From NCBI GenBank assembly GCA_903854075.1, contig CAINVI010000111.1, positions 1-17,304 on the forward strand: a stretch of 17,304 nucleotides of DNA, given 5' to 3'. Origin of the DNA: Candidatus Pollutiaquabacter sp. (GTDB lineage: Bacteria; Bacteroidota; Bacteroidia; AKYH767-A; 2013-40CM-41-45). Every line of letters starts with the position of its first letter. The stretch's first letter is position 1. A program made the translations under genes and the position numbers. Under the pieces are notes generated by a model. The model was not told the DNA's origin and searched no databases. It saw nothing but the letters and a program-made list of their open reading frames with translations. Positions 6,882 through 15,089 of this stretch are shown here, piece after piece.

Positions 6882-7841
6882 ATGGAACTCAAACCCGAAC
6901 TCGTTGAACGGCTGGAAGCCCTGGAAAAGAAATACAATGCCATGGGGCAGGATCTTATGTCCTACCTCGACGGACTATTGTACGCCGATTACCTGACCTA
7001 TTGGGATTACATTCATGCCGATACATTGCTCTCGCTGCAAAACCCTAAAACCAAGTTTCCCGACGAGCAAATTTTCATCATCTATCATCAGATTACAGAA
7101 CTCTACTTCAAGCTGTGCTTAAGTGAGTTTGATCAGCTGGCTTCACGGGAGCAGGTAGACAGTTCGTTCTTGCTACGCCGCGTGGAGCGCATAAATAATT
7201 ACTTTGAGAACCTGGTGCGTTCCTTTGACATCATGGTCGACGGAATGGAGCCGGAACAGTTTCTGAAATTCCGCATGAGTCTGTTACCGGCTAGCGGATT
7301 CCAGAGTGCACAATACCGGATGATCGAAATTTGTGCAACGGACTTCATTCGGTTAGTCGACAAAGATATACGTGCGAAGTACGAAAATACGTCAACGCCG
7401 ATCCGTGAATTGTTTGAATTTATCTATTGGAAAGCCGGTGCAACGGAATTGGCTACCGGAAAGAAAACACTTACCCTCCGACAGTTTGAGGAAAAGTACG
7501 CCGATACACTGATTCGTTATGCTGAAGACTTTAAGCTCACGAACCTCTGGCAACTTTACCAGCGACTTCCTGAAGCAGAGAAGAATAATCAGCAGTTGAT
7601 TAATGCTTTGAAATTATTAGACGTCAATGTCAATGTCAACTGGCCGTTGAGTCATTATAAGTCAGCGGTACGTTATCTTCAAAAAGATCCACAAGACATC
7701 GCTGCGACCGGCGGAACCAATTGGCAGAAGTATCTGCCTCCTCGTTTTCAAAAACGCGTCTTTTATCCGACACTTTGGAGTGAGCAGGAATTGAACGAAT
7801 GGGGAAAAGCCTGGGTGAAGCGCGAAGTCTTCGGTAGTTGA
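6882..7841 (+). CDS. kynA: Tryptophan 2,3-dioxygenase
   Basis: A cytoplasmic heme enzyme that opens the indole ring of L-tryptophan with O2 to N-formylkynurenine, the first step of the kynurenine pathway. The 319 aa contain TYWDYIHADTLLSLQ at 39-53 and FIIYHQITELYFKL at 65-78, where His69 corresponds to the substrate-contacting His55 of the Xanthomonas enzyme. FRMSLLPASGFQSAQYR at 130-146 contains an arginine expected to hold the substrate carboxylate. His258 in LSHYKSAVRYL is the predicted proximal heme ligand, and ATGGT at 275-279 matches the GTGGT loop. About four extra residues lie between the heme His and that loop compared with the Xanthomonas protein as I recall it. The middle part is divergent, as in other Bacteroidota forms. 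No kynureninase or kynurenine formamidase is adjacent, so its pathway partners must be elsewhere. The ATG at 6882 has no clear Shine-Dalgarno. Confidence 0.93.
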   Translation: MELKPELVERLEALEKKYNAMGQDLMSYLDGLLYADYLTYWDYIHADTLLSLQNPKTKFPDEQIFIIYHQITELYFKLCLSEFDQLASREQVDSSFLLRRVERINNYFENLVRSFDIMVDGMEPEQFLKFRMSLLPASGFQSAQYRMIEICATDFIRLVDKDIRAKYENTSTPIRELFEFIYWKAGATELATGKKTLTLRQFEEKYADTLIRYAEDFKLTNLWQLYQRLPEAEKNNQQLINALKLLDVNVNVNWPLSHYKSAVRYLQKDPQDIAATGGTNWQKYLPPRFQKRVFYPTLWSEQELNEWGKAWVKREVFGS

Positions 7842-7863
7842 TGACAGTCGGCTGATTCAGCGA

Positions 7864-9807
7864 TTACGGTTTCTCAACCCAGTCGCCGTGTTCACGAATA
7901 AGCCCGATCAGTTCATCGACAGCTGAGGTTTCCTCGATGTTCCGTTTTACTACTTCGCGTCCTTTGTAAAGGGTGATCTTACCTACGCCGGTGCCAACAT
8001 AACCATAATCAGCATCTGCCATTTCTCCCGGACCATTCACAATGCAACCCATGATGCCGATCTTCACACCTTTGAGGTGATCGGTACGTGAGCGGATTTT
8101 AGCAGTGGTTTCCTGTAAATCGAAAAGCGTTCTCCCGCACGACGGACAAGAAATATATTCAGTTTTGGAAATACGCGTACGTGTCGCTTGTAGAATACCG
8201 AAACCGGTACTGTTGATGGTGCTCTCGGAGGCAATGCCGGGAGCTTTTATCCAAATACCGTCACCCATTCCGTCGAGCAGCAATCCACCAAGGTCAGTCG
8301 AAGCATAGAGCTGAAGTTTTTCTGCATCGATGCTGCTGTAATTTCGTTTTAAGATCACTGGTAAGCGACAATCCCGTTTCATCAATTCGGCAACAATATC
8401 GCGTTCGTCGGCCATGCCGTGTTCGGCGACAGTATCCACCAATAATACCACCGTGTTGTCCAGGTTGGAGGTGTCGAAGGCAGGATTGTTAAAAATACTG
8501 GAACGGTCTATCGCCACAAAATTCAATTGGGTGGATTTTTTTATAGCACGGAAGTATTCCTCCGCACAGAAAAGCGGGTAATATCGATCTTTATCGGTCA
8601 ACGCTGCGAATACAGCCGAGTTGACGATAATGCCTAATGTTCCCGGAATATCAAATCCCAGTATTTTGTCGCCAGTGTAAATGAAGTCGCACGCCTGATC
8701 AGAAAGATTCCATTTGTCAGAAGCGACATGGTACGTGTAACCAACCGGAAACAGAGAAGCAGCCGTAATGTTCTCCTTGCTGCTGTAATCGGCAATGACG
8801 CGTGGAACGTTCTTGCCGCCGATGTTGATTACCTCGTGCGTGTCGCGACGCGCGTAATCATAAGGAGAGTATGGAAGTTCCCAGCCGGCAGCTTTTTCGG
8901 TTGATTTTTTACGCTGTGAATAACGCTCGGCCAGTGCTTTGGCGACCGGAATTTCGAATTCTGGGTCTTCCGTTAGCGAAACACGAATCGTGTCACCAAG
9001 TCCATCTTCCAGCAAGGTGCCAATTCCAACGGCGGATTTTATACGTCCGTCTTCTCCGTCACCTGCTTCGGTAACGCCCAGATGCAGCGGATAATTCATG
9101 CCATGTTCCTGCATCGTAGCGACAAGCAAGCGGTATGCTTGTACCATCACCTGAGTGTTGCTGGCTTTCATAGAAAGTACCAGGTTGTGATAACCCTCGT
9201 CTTCACAAATGCGCAGGAATTCCATGGCAGACTCCACCATGCCGAGCGGGGTGTCGCCGTAGCGACTCAGGATACGGTCGCTGAGCGAACCATGATTGGT
9301 GCCAATTCGCATTGCCGTACCATGTTCTTTGCAGATGCGCACCAACGGTGTGAACCGTTCGCGGATACGCTCCAGCTCTTCGTGATAGGCACTGTCGGTA
9401 TAGTCGATAGTTTCGAACTTTTTCTTATCGGCATAATTGCCGGGATTCACCCGTACTTTTTCTACGATACGTGCTGCAACTTCGGCAGCATTGGGAGTAA
9501 AGTGAATATCCGCAACGAGTGGTGTTGCGTAGCCGCGGCTTCGCAGTTCACGTTTGATGTTCTCCAGGTTTCTGGCTTCATTAACGCTCGGAGCAGTTAT
9601 ACGCACCAGTTCACAGCCGGCTTCAATCATGCGGATACTCTGCGCTACCGTAGCGATAGTATCCATGGTGTCTGTGGTTGTCATCGATTGGACACGAATC
9701 GGATGATCACCACCCAGCCACAAATCACCGATTTTAACGGCGCGCGTAGCAAAACGGGAGTAATGAGATAGGTCGTTGCAATAAGGACGGTAGGAGGTGA
9801 GCGCCAT
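7864..9807 (-). CDS. ispG: 4-hydroxy-3-methylbut-2-enyl diphosphate synthase, long three-domain form
   Basis: IspG reduces 2-C-methylerythritol cyclodiphosphate to HMBPP, the next-to-last step of the MEP isoprenoid pathway, using a [4Fe-4S] cluster. The 647 residues greatly exceed the ~370 of E. coli IspG. The N-terminal TIM barrel (about 20-285) has VKIGDLWLGG, PIRVQSMTTTDT, PLVADIHF and VRVNPGNYADK. The C-terminal cluster domain has CPSCGRTLFD (Cys554, Cys557) and GIMGCIVNGPGE (Cys588, Glu595), which supply the cluster ligands. About 240 residues in between (roughly 285-525) form the extra A* domain known in plant, chlamydial and Bacteroidota enzymes. The start MALTSYRPYCNDLSHYSRF fits the family. 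A TATCTTTG box lies only 10 nt upstream of the ATG. It converges on the TDO gene with a 22-nt gap and follows the deacetylase on the same strand by 55 nt. Confidence 0.97.
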   Translation of the reverse strand: MALTSYRPYCNDLSHYSRFATRAVKIGDLWLGGDHPIRVQSMTTTDTMDTIATVAQSIRMIEAGCELVRITAPSVNEARNLENIKRELRSRGYATPLVADIHFTPNAAEVAARIVEKVRVNPGNYADKKKFETIDYTDSAYHEELERIRERFTPLVRICKEHGTAMRIGTNHGSLSDRILSRYGDTPLGMVESAMEFLRICEDEGYHNLVLSMKASNTQVMVQAYRLLVATMQEHGMNYPLHLGVTEAGDGEDGRIKSAVGIGTLLEDGLGDTIRVSLTEDPEFEIPVAKALAERYSQRKKSTEKAAGWELPYSPYDYARRDTHEVINIGGKNVPRVIADYSSKENITAASLFPVGYTYHVASDKWNLSDQACDFIYTGDKILGFDIPGTLGIIVNSAVFAALTDKDRYYPLFCAEEYFRAIKKSTQLNFVAIDRSSIFNNPAFDTSNLDNTVVLLVDTVAEHGMADERDIVAELMKRDCRLPVILKRNYSSIDAEKLQLYASTDLGGLLLDGMGDGIWIKAPGIASESTINSTGFGILQATRTRISKTEYISCPSCGRTLFDLQETTAKIRSRTDHLKGVKIGIMGCIVNGPGEMADADYGYVGTGVGKITLYKGREVVKRNIEETSAVDELIGLIREHGDWVEKP

Positions 9808-9817
9808 AGTGTGAAAA

Positions 9818-9825
9818 CAAAGATA
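9818..9825 (-). promoter_or_regulatory. Candidate -7 box (TATCTTTG) for ispG
   Basis: The minus strand reads TATCTTTG at 9825-9818, an exact TAnnTTTG match and the same octamer as in the promoter at 2636. No TTTG lies 19-20 nt upstream, so only the -7 element is supported. Transcription would start within a few bases of the ATG at 9807, implying a very short leader. It may be a chance match. Confidence 0.35.
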
Positions 9826-9862
9826 AGCGAAGATAGTTTATCGTTCCCGCTAAGCCTGCGGA

Positions 9863-10468
9863 TTAGTCTGGAATAGCAGCAAATCGATAACCCGCTGCTG
9901 AGAAATGGGCTAAAAGCCGCGGTAAGGCGTACCGTAGCCGTTCTTCCGCTTTGATACTGTCATGCATAACGATGATGGATCCCGGACGGGTATTACGCAC
10001 TACGCGCTGATAAACTTCTTCGCCCGCAAGTTTCATGTCGTAATCCTTGCTCAATACATCCCACATGATGATGCGAAAATCTTTTCGTATCCGCGCTATC
10101 TGAGAAGGCCTGATCTTTCCGTAAGGCGGTCGAAACAAATTAGATTTGACCACGCGTTTACATTGTGCAATGTTCATGTAATATTCGCGGTTGTAGACCA
10201 TCCAGCCGTTTACATGATTCTCGGTATGATTACCGATGCGGTGACCACCTTCCAGAACAGCACGATAAACGTCCGGATGTTTACGGACATTATTTCCGAT
10301 ACAGAAAAACGTGGCTTTGGCGTTGAATTTATCGAGCTGCTCAAGTACCCATGGCGTAACCTCCGGAATAGGCCCATCATCGAACGTCAGGTAAATGACG
10401 TTCTCCTGCTGTGGAATGCGCCATACCAGCGAGGAGAAAAGACGTTGTATGAGTTGTGGTGTTTGCAT
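9863..10468 (-). CDS. Polysaccharide deacetylase (NodB homology domain, CE4)
   Basis: A metal-dependent deacetylase of the CE4 family; the likely substrates are N-acetylated glycans such as peptidoglycan, chitin-like or exopolysaccharide chains. From the ATG at 10468 the protein is 201 aa, essentially one NodB domain. Motif 1 is TFDDGP (28-33, with Asp30 and Asp31), motif 2 HTENH (His81 and His85, metal ligands), motif 3 RPPYGK (113-118), motif 4 around MWDVLSKDYD (135-144), and motif 5 IVMHD (His169), so the catalytic set looks complete. The frame stays open upstream to a GTG at 10498; I prefer the ATG because WRIP...YLTFDDGP sits close to the N-terminus in the related Bacteroidota proteins I recall, and because a terminator hairpin ends just beyond the GTG. 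No clear signal peptide is visible, which is odd for an enzyme of wall glycans. ispG follows it on the same strand. Confidence 0.92.
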   Translation of the reverse strand: MQTPQLIQRLFSSLVWRIPQQENVIYLTFDDGPIPEVTPWVLEQLDKFNAKATFFCIGNNVRKHPDVYRAVLEGGHRIGNHTENHVNGWMVYNREYYMNIAQCKRVVKSNLFRPPYGKIRPSQIARIRKDFRIIMWDVLSKDYDMKLAGEEVYQRVVRNTRPGSIIVMHDSIKAEERLRYALPRLLAHFSAAGYRFAAIPD

Positions 10469-10502
10469 ACCGACAGCTGTAAAAGTAGCGATAAACACGG
10501 CA

Positions 10503-10540
10503 GCAAAAAAAACGGAACTAGCCGCTTAGCCAGTCCCGTT
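10503..10540 (-). terminator. Rho-independent terminator downstream of the DUF2723 gene
   Basis: On the minus strand the arm AACGGGACT (10540-10532) pairs with AGTTCCGTT (10519-10511), with one G-U pair; inner GGCT/GGCT pairing with wobbles extends the stem to about 13 bp around a short loop. Eight T follow (10512-10505, partly in the stem). It lies 24 nt after the DUF2723 stop. A T run is also present on the plus-strand side at 10544-10551, but no plus-strand gene reads into it. Confidence 0.75.
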
Positions 10541-10563
10541 TCATTTTTTTTCGCAGTTCTGTT

Positions 10564-13500
10564 TTAAAAGCCAGTCTGCGCAGCCTGTTCGTTGAAGCGT
10601 TTTTCGACTTTGGCTGAAATTTCAGTTTGGTTAGTCTGCTTCAGCACATTGGTGGTAGCCTGGAGAATATACAAAGCTTGATTGAGTTCTGTATCAACCA
10701 GCTTGTAATACTTGGTTCCCTTTAACGACAAATAGTAATCGACATTTTCGCTAAAAATCTGTGCGATGCGTTCCGTGATGACATTACCTTTGCGGATTAA
10801 TTCCTTGTTGGCAGCCAACTCAGCATTATTCGCCTGTGCGGTGTCAATCATTCGATAAGCGCCGCCGGCACGATAGTACAGCATAGCAATGTTCAACATG
10901 AAGTAGTTGTACGGAATGGTTTTATCCGGAGTCACTTCTACGCAACGATCCAGTACTTTGACAGCAGAATCTTTTTTGCCCTCGAGAAGCAACTGCTCTG
11001 CGAGACGGGCGAAATTGATTCGGATATTAGTTGTCATCCGAACGTTGTTTTCATCCAGGTAAACACGCTCATCGTTCATGTTACCCCAAACGAACTTGTT
11101 CATCATGTTGTTGTACATGGTATCGGACTGAACGCGACCGATCGACATTTCATTGGTAGATGGCGTGAGGATAGGTACTATGCGGTACGTCAATCCTTCG
11201 AGCTGGAAGTAAGGCTGAAGATTCAGGTAATTGTCGGATCCAACTGTGGTGGCGAAATATACCGGCCGTTTCCAGTTGTTGTTGGCCAGGATATTCAGGA
11301 TCATCAGATCGTTCTTCATCAGGTAGCTGCCGGGAAGTTCAACCACCATCGTCTTGACGATCTTGTCGGCATCTTTAGCGGCTACTACACCATTGGCCAG
11401 CACCGCAGCGCTGTCGATGGTAATCTTCACCTTGCGCGTTGGATAATAATTGATCGACTCTCCGATTTGGGTGCGTGCTTTTGCGTTAGCGTCATCGCTA
11501 CCCATGAAATCTACCAATTCTTTCAACTCTACAGGGTCTGCGAGTCCGCGGTCATAGTAGGGGATATAATCGCGGTTGCCGAGAATGTATTTGTCCTGTG
11601 ACCAAGAGATGTTAATCGCTTCACTGTCGTAGTATTTATGCTTCAGTTGATCGATGTACCAGTCTGTATTCAGTAGACTCAGGTTCACCACGCGAACGTC
11701 CGTGCGGATACCTTCAACTTCCTGTGCATACCACAGCGGGAAGGTGTCGTTATCGCCGTTCGTGAATAGGATCGCATTCTTGGCACACGACTCAAGATAG
11801 TCGACAGCAAAATCACGAGAGGTATAGCGGTTAGAGCGATCGTGATCGTTCCATTCTGCTTTCGCCATCACTGCAGGAACGGCGACTAGACAAAGGACCG
11901 TGGCTGCAACAGCACTCACCGTGCCGGGAACTTTTTTACGCAGAAGTTCATACAAGGCCAATACGCCCAGTCCGATCCAGATCGCGAAGGCGTAGTAGGA
12001 GGCCGCGTATGCATAATCCCGTTCGCGCGGCTGCAGCGGTGTTCCGTTCAGGTAAATTACGATTGCGATTCCGGTCATAAAGAACAGCAGGAAAACGATC
12101 CATCCGTCCAGGTTGGCGCGGTTGAATTGATAGATCAGTCCGATCAATCCGAGCAGGAATGGCAGGAAGTAAAGCAGATTATGGGCCTTATTGCCCGTCA
12201 TGCTTTCCGGTAGTTTTTCCTGCGGTCCAAGTCGCATTTCATCGATGAATTTTATACCGCTCATCCAATTTCCTTTGGTGATTCCGCCTGGGCCTTGTGA
12301 GTCATTCTGCCGACCGACGAAATTCCACATGAAGTAGCGCCAGTACATTTCTCCAAGCTGATAGACGAAAAAGAATTTCATGTTATCGCCCAGCGTCGGT
12401 GTTTTGTCGCCCTTTATTTCTGCCCACTTTTTGTATTCGGCGATGTGATTTTGCTGATTGCTCCACATGCGCGGGAATAGCGTCGTCTTACTTGGATCAT
12501 AAATAGGTTCGATACGCGCTGGCCCTTCGACATACTTATCGATGCCGGGAACTTTTGCCCAGGTTTTAGCACCTTCTTTCTGATCGATGACTTTTGCATT
12601 GTAATTCTGTCCGAAGAACAACGGGCGATCACCGTACTGCTCACGCTTCAGGTAGGAAATGAAATTGAATACGTTCTCCGGGTTGTTTTCATCGAGCGGA
12701 GTGTTTGCATTGGAACGAATCACGATTTGAGCAAACGATGAATATCCGATCAGAATGAAAGCGGTACAAAGCAACGCTGTGTTCCACAGTGGGAGATTTT
12801 TCTTTTTGGTATAGATCAAGCCCCACACCAAACCGCCTACAATCATCAATCCGTAGAAGATGATGCCCGAACCGAACGGCATTCCGAAGGAATTCACGAA
12901 CAATAAATCGATTGATCCGGCGAGGGTGATCACACCTTGGATGATTCCGTATTGAATCAGCGCGAGAATAGCCACACCAATCGCAAAGGTGCTAATAACT
13001 CCGCGTGTCGTAATCTTAGGATTCCGCTTGAAATAATAGACGAAGGCAAGTGCCGGGATAGTCAACAAGTTCAACAAGTGAACACCGATACTCAGTCCCA
13101 TCAAGTAGGCGATGAGAATCAGCCAGCGGAAACTATGCTTTTCATCCGCTACACTTTCCCATTTGAGTATGAGCCAGAACACGATTGCAGTGAAGAACGA
13201 TGAGCTTGCGTATACTTCGCCTTCCACGGCGGAGAACCAGAAAGAATCGGAGAAGGCATATGCGAGAGCGCCAACGGTACCTGCGCCTAACACGGCGAAA
13301 ACTTTTTCCATGGTTTCTTCGCCGCTTCCAATGACGATTTTGCGCGCCAAGTGGGTAATGGTCCAGAACAGAAAGAGGATGGTGAAAGCACTCATCAATG
13401 CAGACAGGATATTCACCATGATCGGGAACTGCTGCGCATTATCGCCGGCCATCAGGATGAAAACCCGGGCCAGCATAAGAAAGGTAGGCGCTCCGGGAGG

Positions 13501-13647
13501 GTGGCCGACTTCCAATTTGTGGGCGGTGGCGATGAACTCGCCGCAATCCCAGAAACTGCCGGTAGGCTCGATGGTTGAAATGTACGTGAATGCGGCGATC
13601 GCGAATACGATCCAGCCAAAGAGGTTGTTGAGGAGTTTGTATTTCAT
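10564..13647 (-). CDS. DUF2723 / TMEM260-like multispanning membrane protein, putative protein O-mannosyltransferase
   Basis: A large integral membrane protein related to GT-C glycosyltransferases. I chose the ATG at 13647 (1027 aa), since MKYKLLNNLFGWIVF is the usual start; the open frame extends 20 residues further to 13707. The first transmembrane segment leads into EPTGSFWDCGEFIATAHKL (27-45), then VGHPPGAP (47-54), the family signature with acidic residues Glu27, Asp34 and Glu37 placed like the catalytic acids of GT-C enzymes. About ten or more hydrophobic segments follow up to roughly residue 600, including VIYLNGTPLQPRERDYAYA near the end of the membrane part. The remainder is soluble, with an ILFTNGDNDTFPLWY segment and a C-terminal helical part (LLLEGKKDSAVKVLDRCVEV) that looks TPR-like. 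Human TMEM260 of this family is a protein O-mannosyltransferase; the bacterial role is inferred. A terminator follows. Confidence 0.88.
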   Translation of the reverse strand: MKYKLLNNLFGWIVFAIAAFTYISTIEPTGSFWDCGEFIATAHKLEVGHPPGAPTFLMLARVFILMAGDNAQQFPIMVNILSALMSAFTILFLFWTITHLARKIVIGSGEETMEKVFAVLGAGTVGALAYAFSDSFWFSAVEGEVYASSSFFTAIVFWLILKWESVADEKHSFRWLILIAYLMGLSIGVHLLNLLTIPALAFVYYFKRNPKITTRGVISTFAIGVAILALIQYGIIQGVITLAGSIDLLFVNSFGMPFGSGIIFYGLMIVGGLVWGLIYTKKKNLPLWNTALLCTAFILIGYSSFAQIVIRSNANTPLDENNPENVFNFISYLKREQYGDRPLFFGQNYNAKVIDQKEGAKTWAKVPGIDKYVEGPARIEPIYDPSKTTLFPRMWSNQQNHIAEYKKWAEIKGDKTPTLGDNMKFFFVYQLGEMYWRYFMWNFVGRQNDSQGPGGITKGNWMSGIKFIDEMRLGPQEKLPESMTGNKAHNLLYFLPFLLGLIGLIYQFNRANLDGWIVFLLFFMTGIAIVIYLNGTPLQPRERDYAYAASYYAFAIWIGLGVLALYELLRKKVPGTVSAVAATVLCLVAVPAVMAKAEWNDHDRSNRYTSRDFAVDYLESCAKNAILFTNGDNDTFPLWYAQEVEGIRTDVRVVNLSLLNTDWYIDQLKHKYYDSEAINISWSQDKYILGNRDYIPYYDRGLADPVELKELVDFMGSDDANAKARTQIGESINYYPTRKVKITIDSAAVLANGVVAAKDADKIVKTMVVELPGSYLMKNDLMILNILANNNWKRPVYFATTVGSDNYLNLQPYFQLEGLTYRIVPILTPSTNEMSIGRVQSDTMYNNMMNKFVWGNMNDERVYLDENNVRMTTNIRINFARLAEQLLLEGKKDSAVKVLDRCVEVTPDKTIPYNYFMLNIAMLYYRAGGAYRMIDTAQANNAELAANKELIRKGNVITERIAQIFSENVDYYLSLKGTKYYKLVDTELNQALYILQATTNVLKQTNQTEISAKVEKRFNEQAAQTGF

Positions 13648-13904
13648 AGCACAAAACGTGACGTGCGAAGGTATGAAAACGGCCGTTTTTTCAGGGTTTT
13701 CAAGCACGATTTTTAACTCTTTTTCAACTTTTACGGGAGTTTGCCCGACGGGCCCTGAATTCCCACTGTCATCGATGTCCTAACGGTAAAAACCCTGAAA
13801 TTCTACGGGATGTAAGGTTTGCGGCAGAGTTCGTTCCATTTCGGGAACAGTTGGAGCTTTCTTAGTGGAGTAGGGTTAACTAGCCCTAAAATCGATAAAA
13901 AAGC
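13648..13904. other. Divergent intergenic region with palindrome and inverted repeats
   Basis: No gene is supported in these 257 nt. It holds a perfect 14-nt palindrome, AAAACGGCCGTTTT (13676-13689), close to the DUF2723 start. TTTCAGGGTTTT (13689-13700) is the exact inverse of AAAACCCTGAAA (13789-13800), 88 nt away, and CCCTGAATTC near 13753 resembles the second arm. An imperfect inverted repeat with arms TAGGG and CCCTA lies at 13871-13888, shortly before the next start. A full TTTG/TAnnTTTG promoter was not found on either strand; TACCTTCG on the minus strand (about 13673-13666) is one base from the -7 consensus. Confidence 0.4.
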
Positions 13905-15047
13905 ATGAAACACACCTTTTACACGCTCTCGATGCTTGCCCTTTTTGCCGTAAACGGCGTTACAGCGGCTGTTACACCGACCGTAATGTCGCCGCTGCCG
14001 CAGCAAGTAGGCGAGTCATCGGGCCTGGTTGCCGGTCAAAATGGCGAAAATTGGTCGCATAATGACGGATATGGCGATAACCATCTTTACGGGTTTAACA
14101 ACTCCGGAGTCCTATCGCGTACGCTAACCGTATCCAATGCCGTGAATACCGATTGGGAAGATATTACCCACGATGCCGGGTTCAATCACCTATTTATCGG
14201 TGATTTTGGCAATAATGCCAACGATCGAACCAACCTTAAAATTTTCAGGATTCCGTACCCTACCTCGTCTACTCCGTCTACGGTAACGGCTGACGTGATC
14301 AGGTTTTCCTATCCGGACCAGCAGCAGTTTCCTTCAACCTGGATGAATTTCGACGCGGAAGCATTTCTTCATCACAATGGATCATTGTACATATTCACCA
14401 AACCCGACGGCATTGCTGTCGGCTATACTAAACTTTACCGCATTCCGGATCAGCCGGGAACCTATGTAGCGACGCTTATCGATAGCTTTTATACCAACGA
14501 CCGCCCCACGTCAGTAGCTATCAATGCCGACGGCTCTGCGATAGTTTTACTTGCCGTTTCACGCATCCATTTATTTCAAAATTGGACAGCCGATAATTTC
14601 TTTTCCGGACAGTATACGCGTATCAGCTTTGGCGGCACCTACACGCAGAAAGAAGCCATTTCCTTCCGTACGCTATCGGAAATTATGCTTACCGATGAAA
14701 ATAACGGCGTGGGAAATTTCTTGTATCAAATCGACATGGCGCCCTTTTTAACCGCGCCGACGTCCAGCTCCGGCAATTCGCCTTCCACGACCACCGGCGT
14801 TGATAAAGTCGTAGTGTTTCCGAATCCGGCGAGTGACTTTATCAATATCCGTCCAATCCAGACTAAAGACAATGACGTCTACTTCGAGTTATTCGATGTA
14901 TTGGGAAATCAACTTAAATCAGCGACACTCCCCGCGATGATCGGATTACGCATGGATGTTTCAACGTTACCTGTGGGTACGTATTATTACCGCGTATCGG
15001 ACAGTGATCGGGAATTGCTGACCAAGCGACTGGTCATTTCGCGCTGA
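13905..15047 (+). CDS. Secreted protein with T9SS type A sorting domain (upstream tandem paralog)
   Basis: Function unknown. The 380-aa protein starts with a signal peptide (lysine, then LSMLALFAV and a likely cut after VTAA near residue 22). The body (about 30-285) carries repeated short motifs: ESSGLV, WSHNDGYGDNHLY, DWEDITHD, LFIGDFGNN, RTNLKIFRI, FDAEAFLHH, YTKLYRIPDQPGT and FYTNDRPTSVAI. Their spacing and Asp/Gly-rich turns suggest a beta-propeller-like sheet protein. A Ser/Thr-rich linker (about 286-298) leads into the C-terminal sorting domain (VVVFPNPASDFINI to LTKRLVISR, about 302-380), which directs type IX secretion and surface anchoring or release. The body is clearly homologous to the next gene. 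From memory, similar WxHND...DWED...GDFGNN proteins are common in Bacteroidota without a known activity. No catalytic triad is evident. Confidence 0.9.
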   Translation: MKHTFYTLSMLALFAVNGVTAAVTPTVMSPLPQQVGESSGLVAGQNGENWSHNDGYGDNHLYGFNNSGVLSRTLTVSNAVNTDWEDITHDAGFNHLFIGDFGNNANDRTNLKIFRIPYPTSSTPSTVTADVIRFSYPDQQQFPSTWMNFDAEAFLHHNGSLYIFTKPDGIAVGYTKLYRIPDQPGTYVATLIDSFYTNDRPTSVAINADGSAIVLLAVSRIHLFQNWTADNFFSGQYTRISFGGTYTQKEAISFRTLSEIMLTDENNGVGNFLYQIDMAPFLTAPTSSSGNSPSTTTGVDKVVVFPNPASDFINIRPIQTKDNDVYFELFDVLGNQLKSATLPAMIGLRMDVSTLPVGTYYYRVSDSDRELLTKRLVISR

Positions 15048-15089
15048 CGAAATCCGGAAAAGCAGTATCTTGCGGACCTGTTTTAAAGC

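Noticed and set aside
9082..9771. 229-codon plus-strand open frame opposite ispG
   Set aside because: The minus-strand frame encodes conserved IspG motifs throughout; the plus frame has no family features.
13112..13783. 223-codon plus-strand open frame opposite the DUF2723 start
   Set aside because: It is antisense to the best conserved part of DUF2723 and has no start context or motif.
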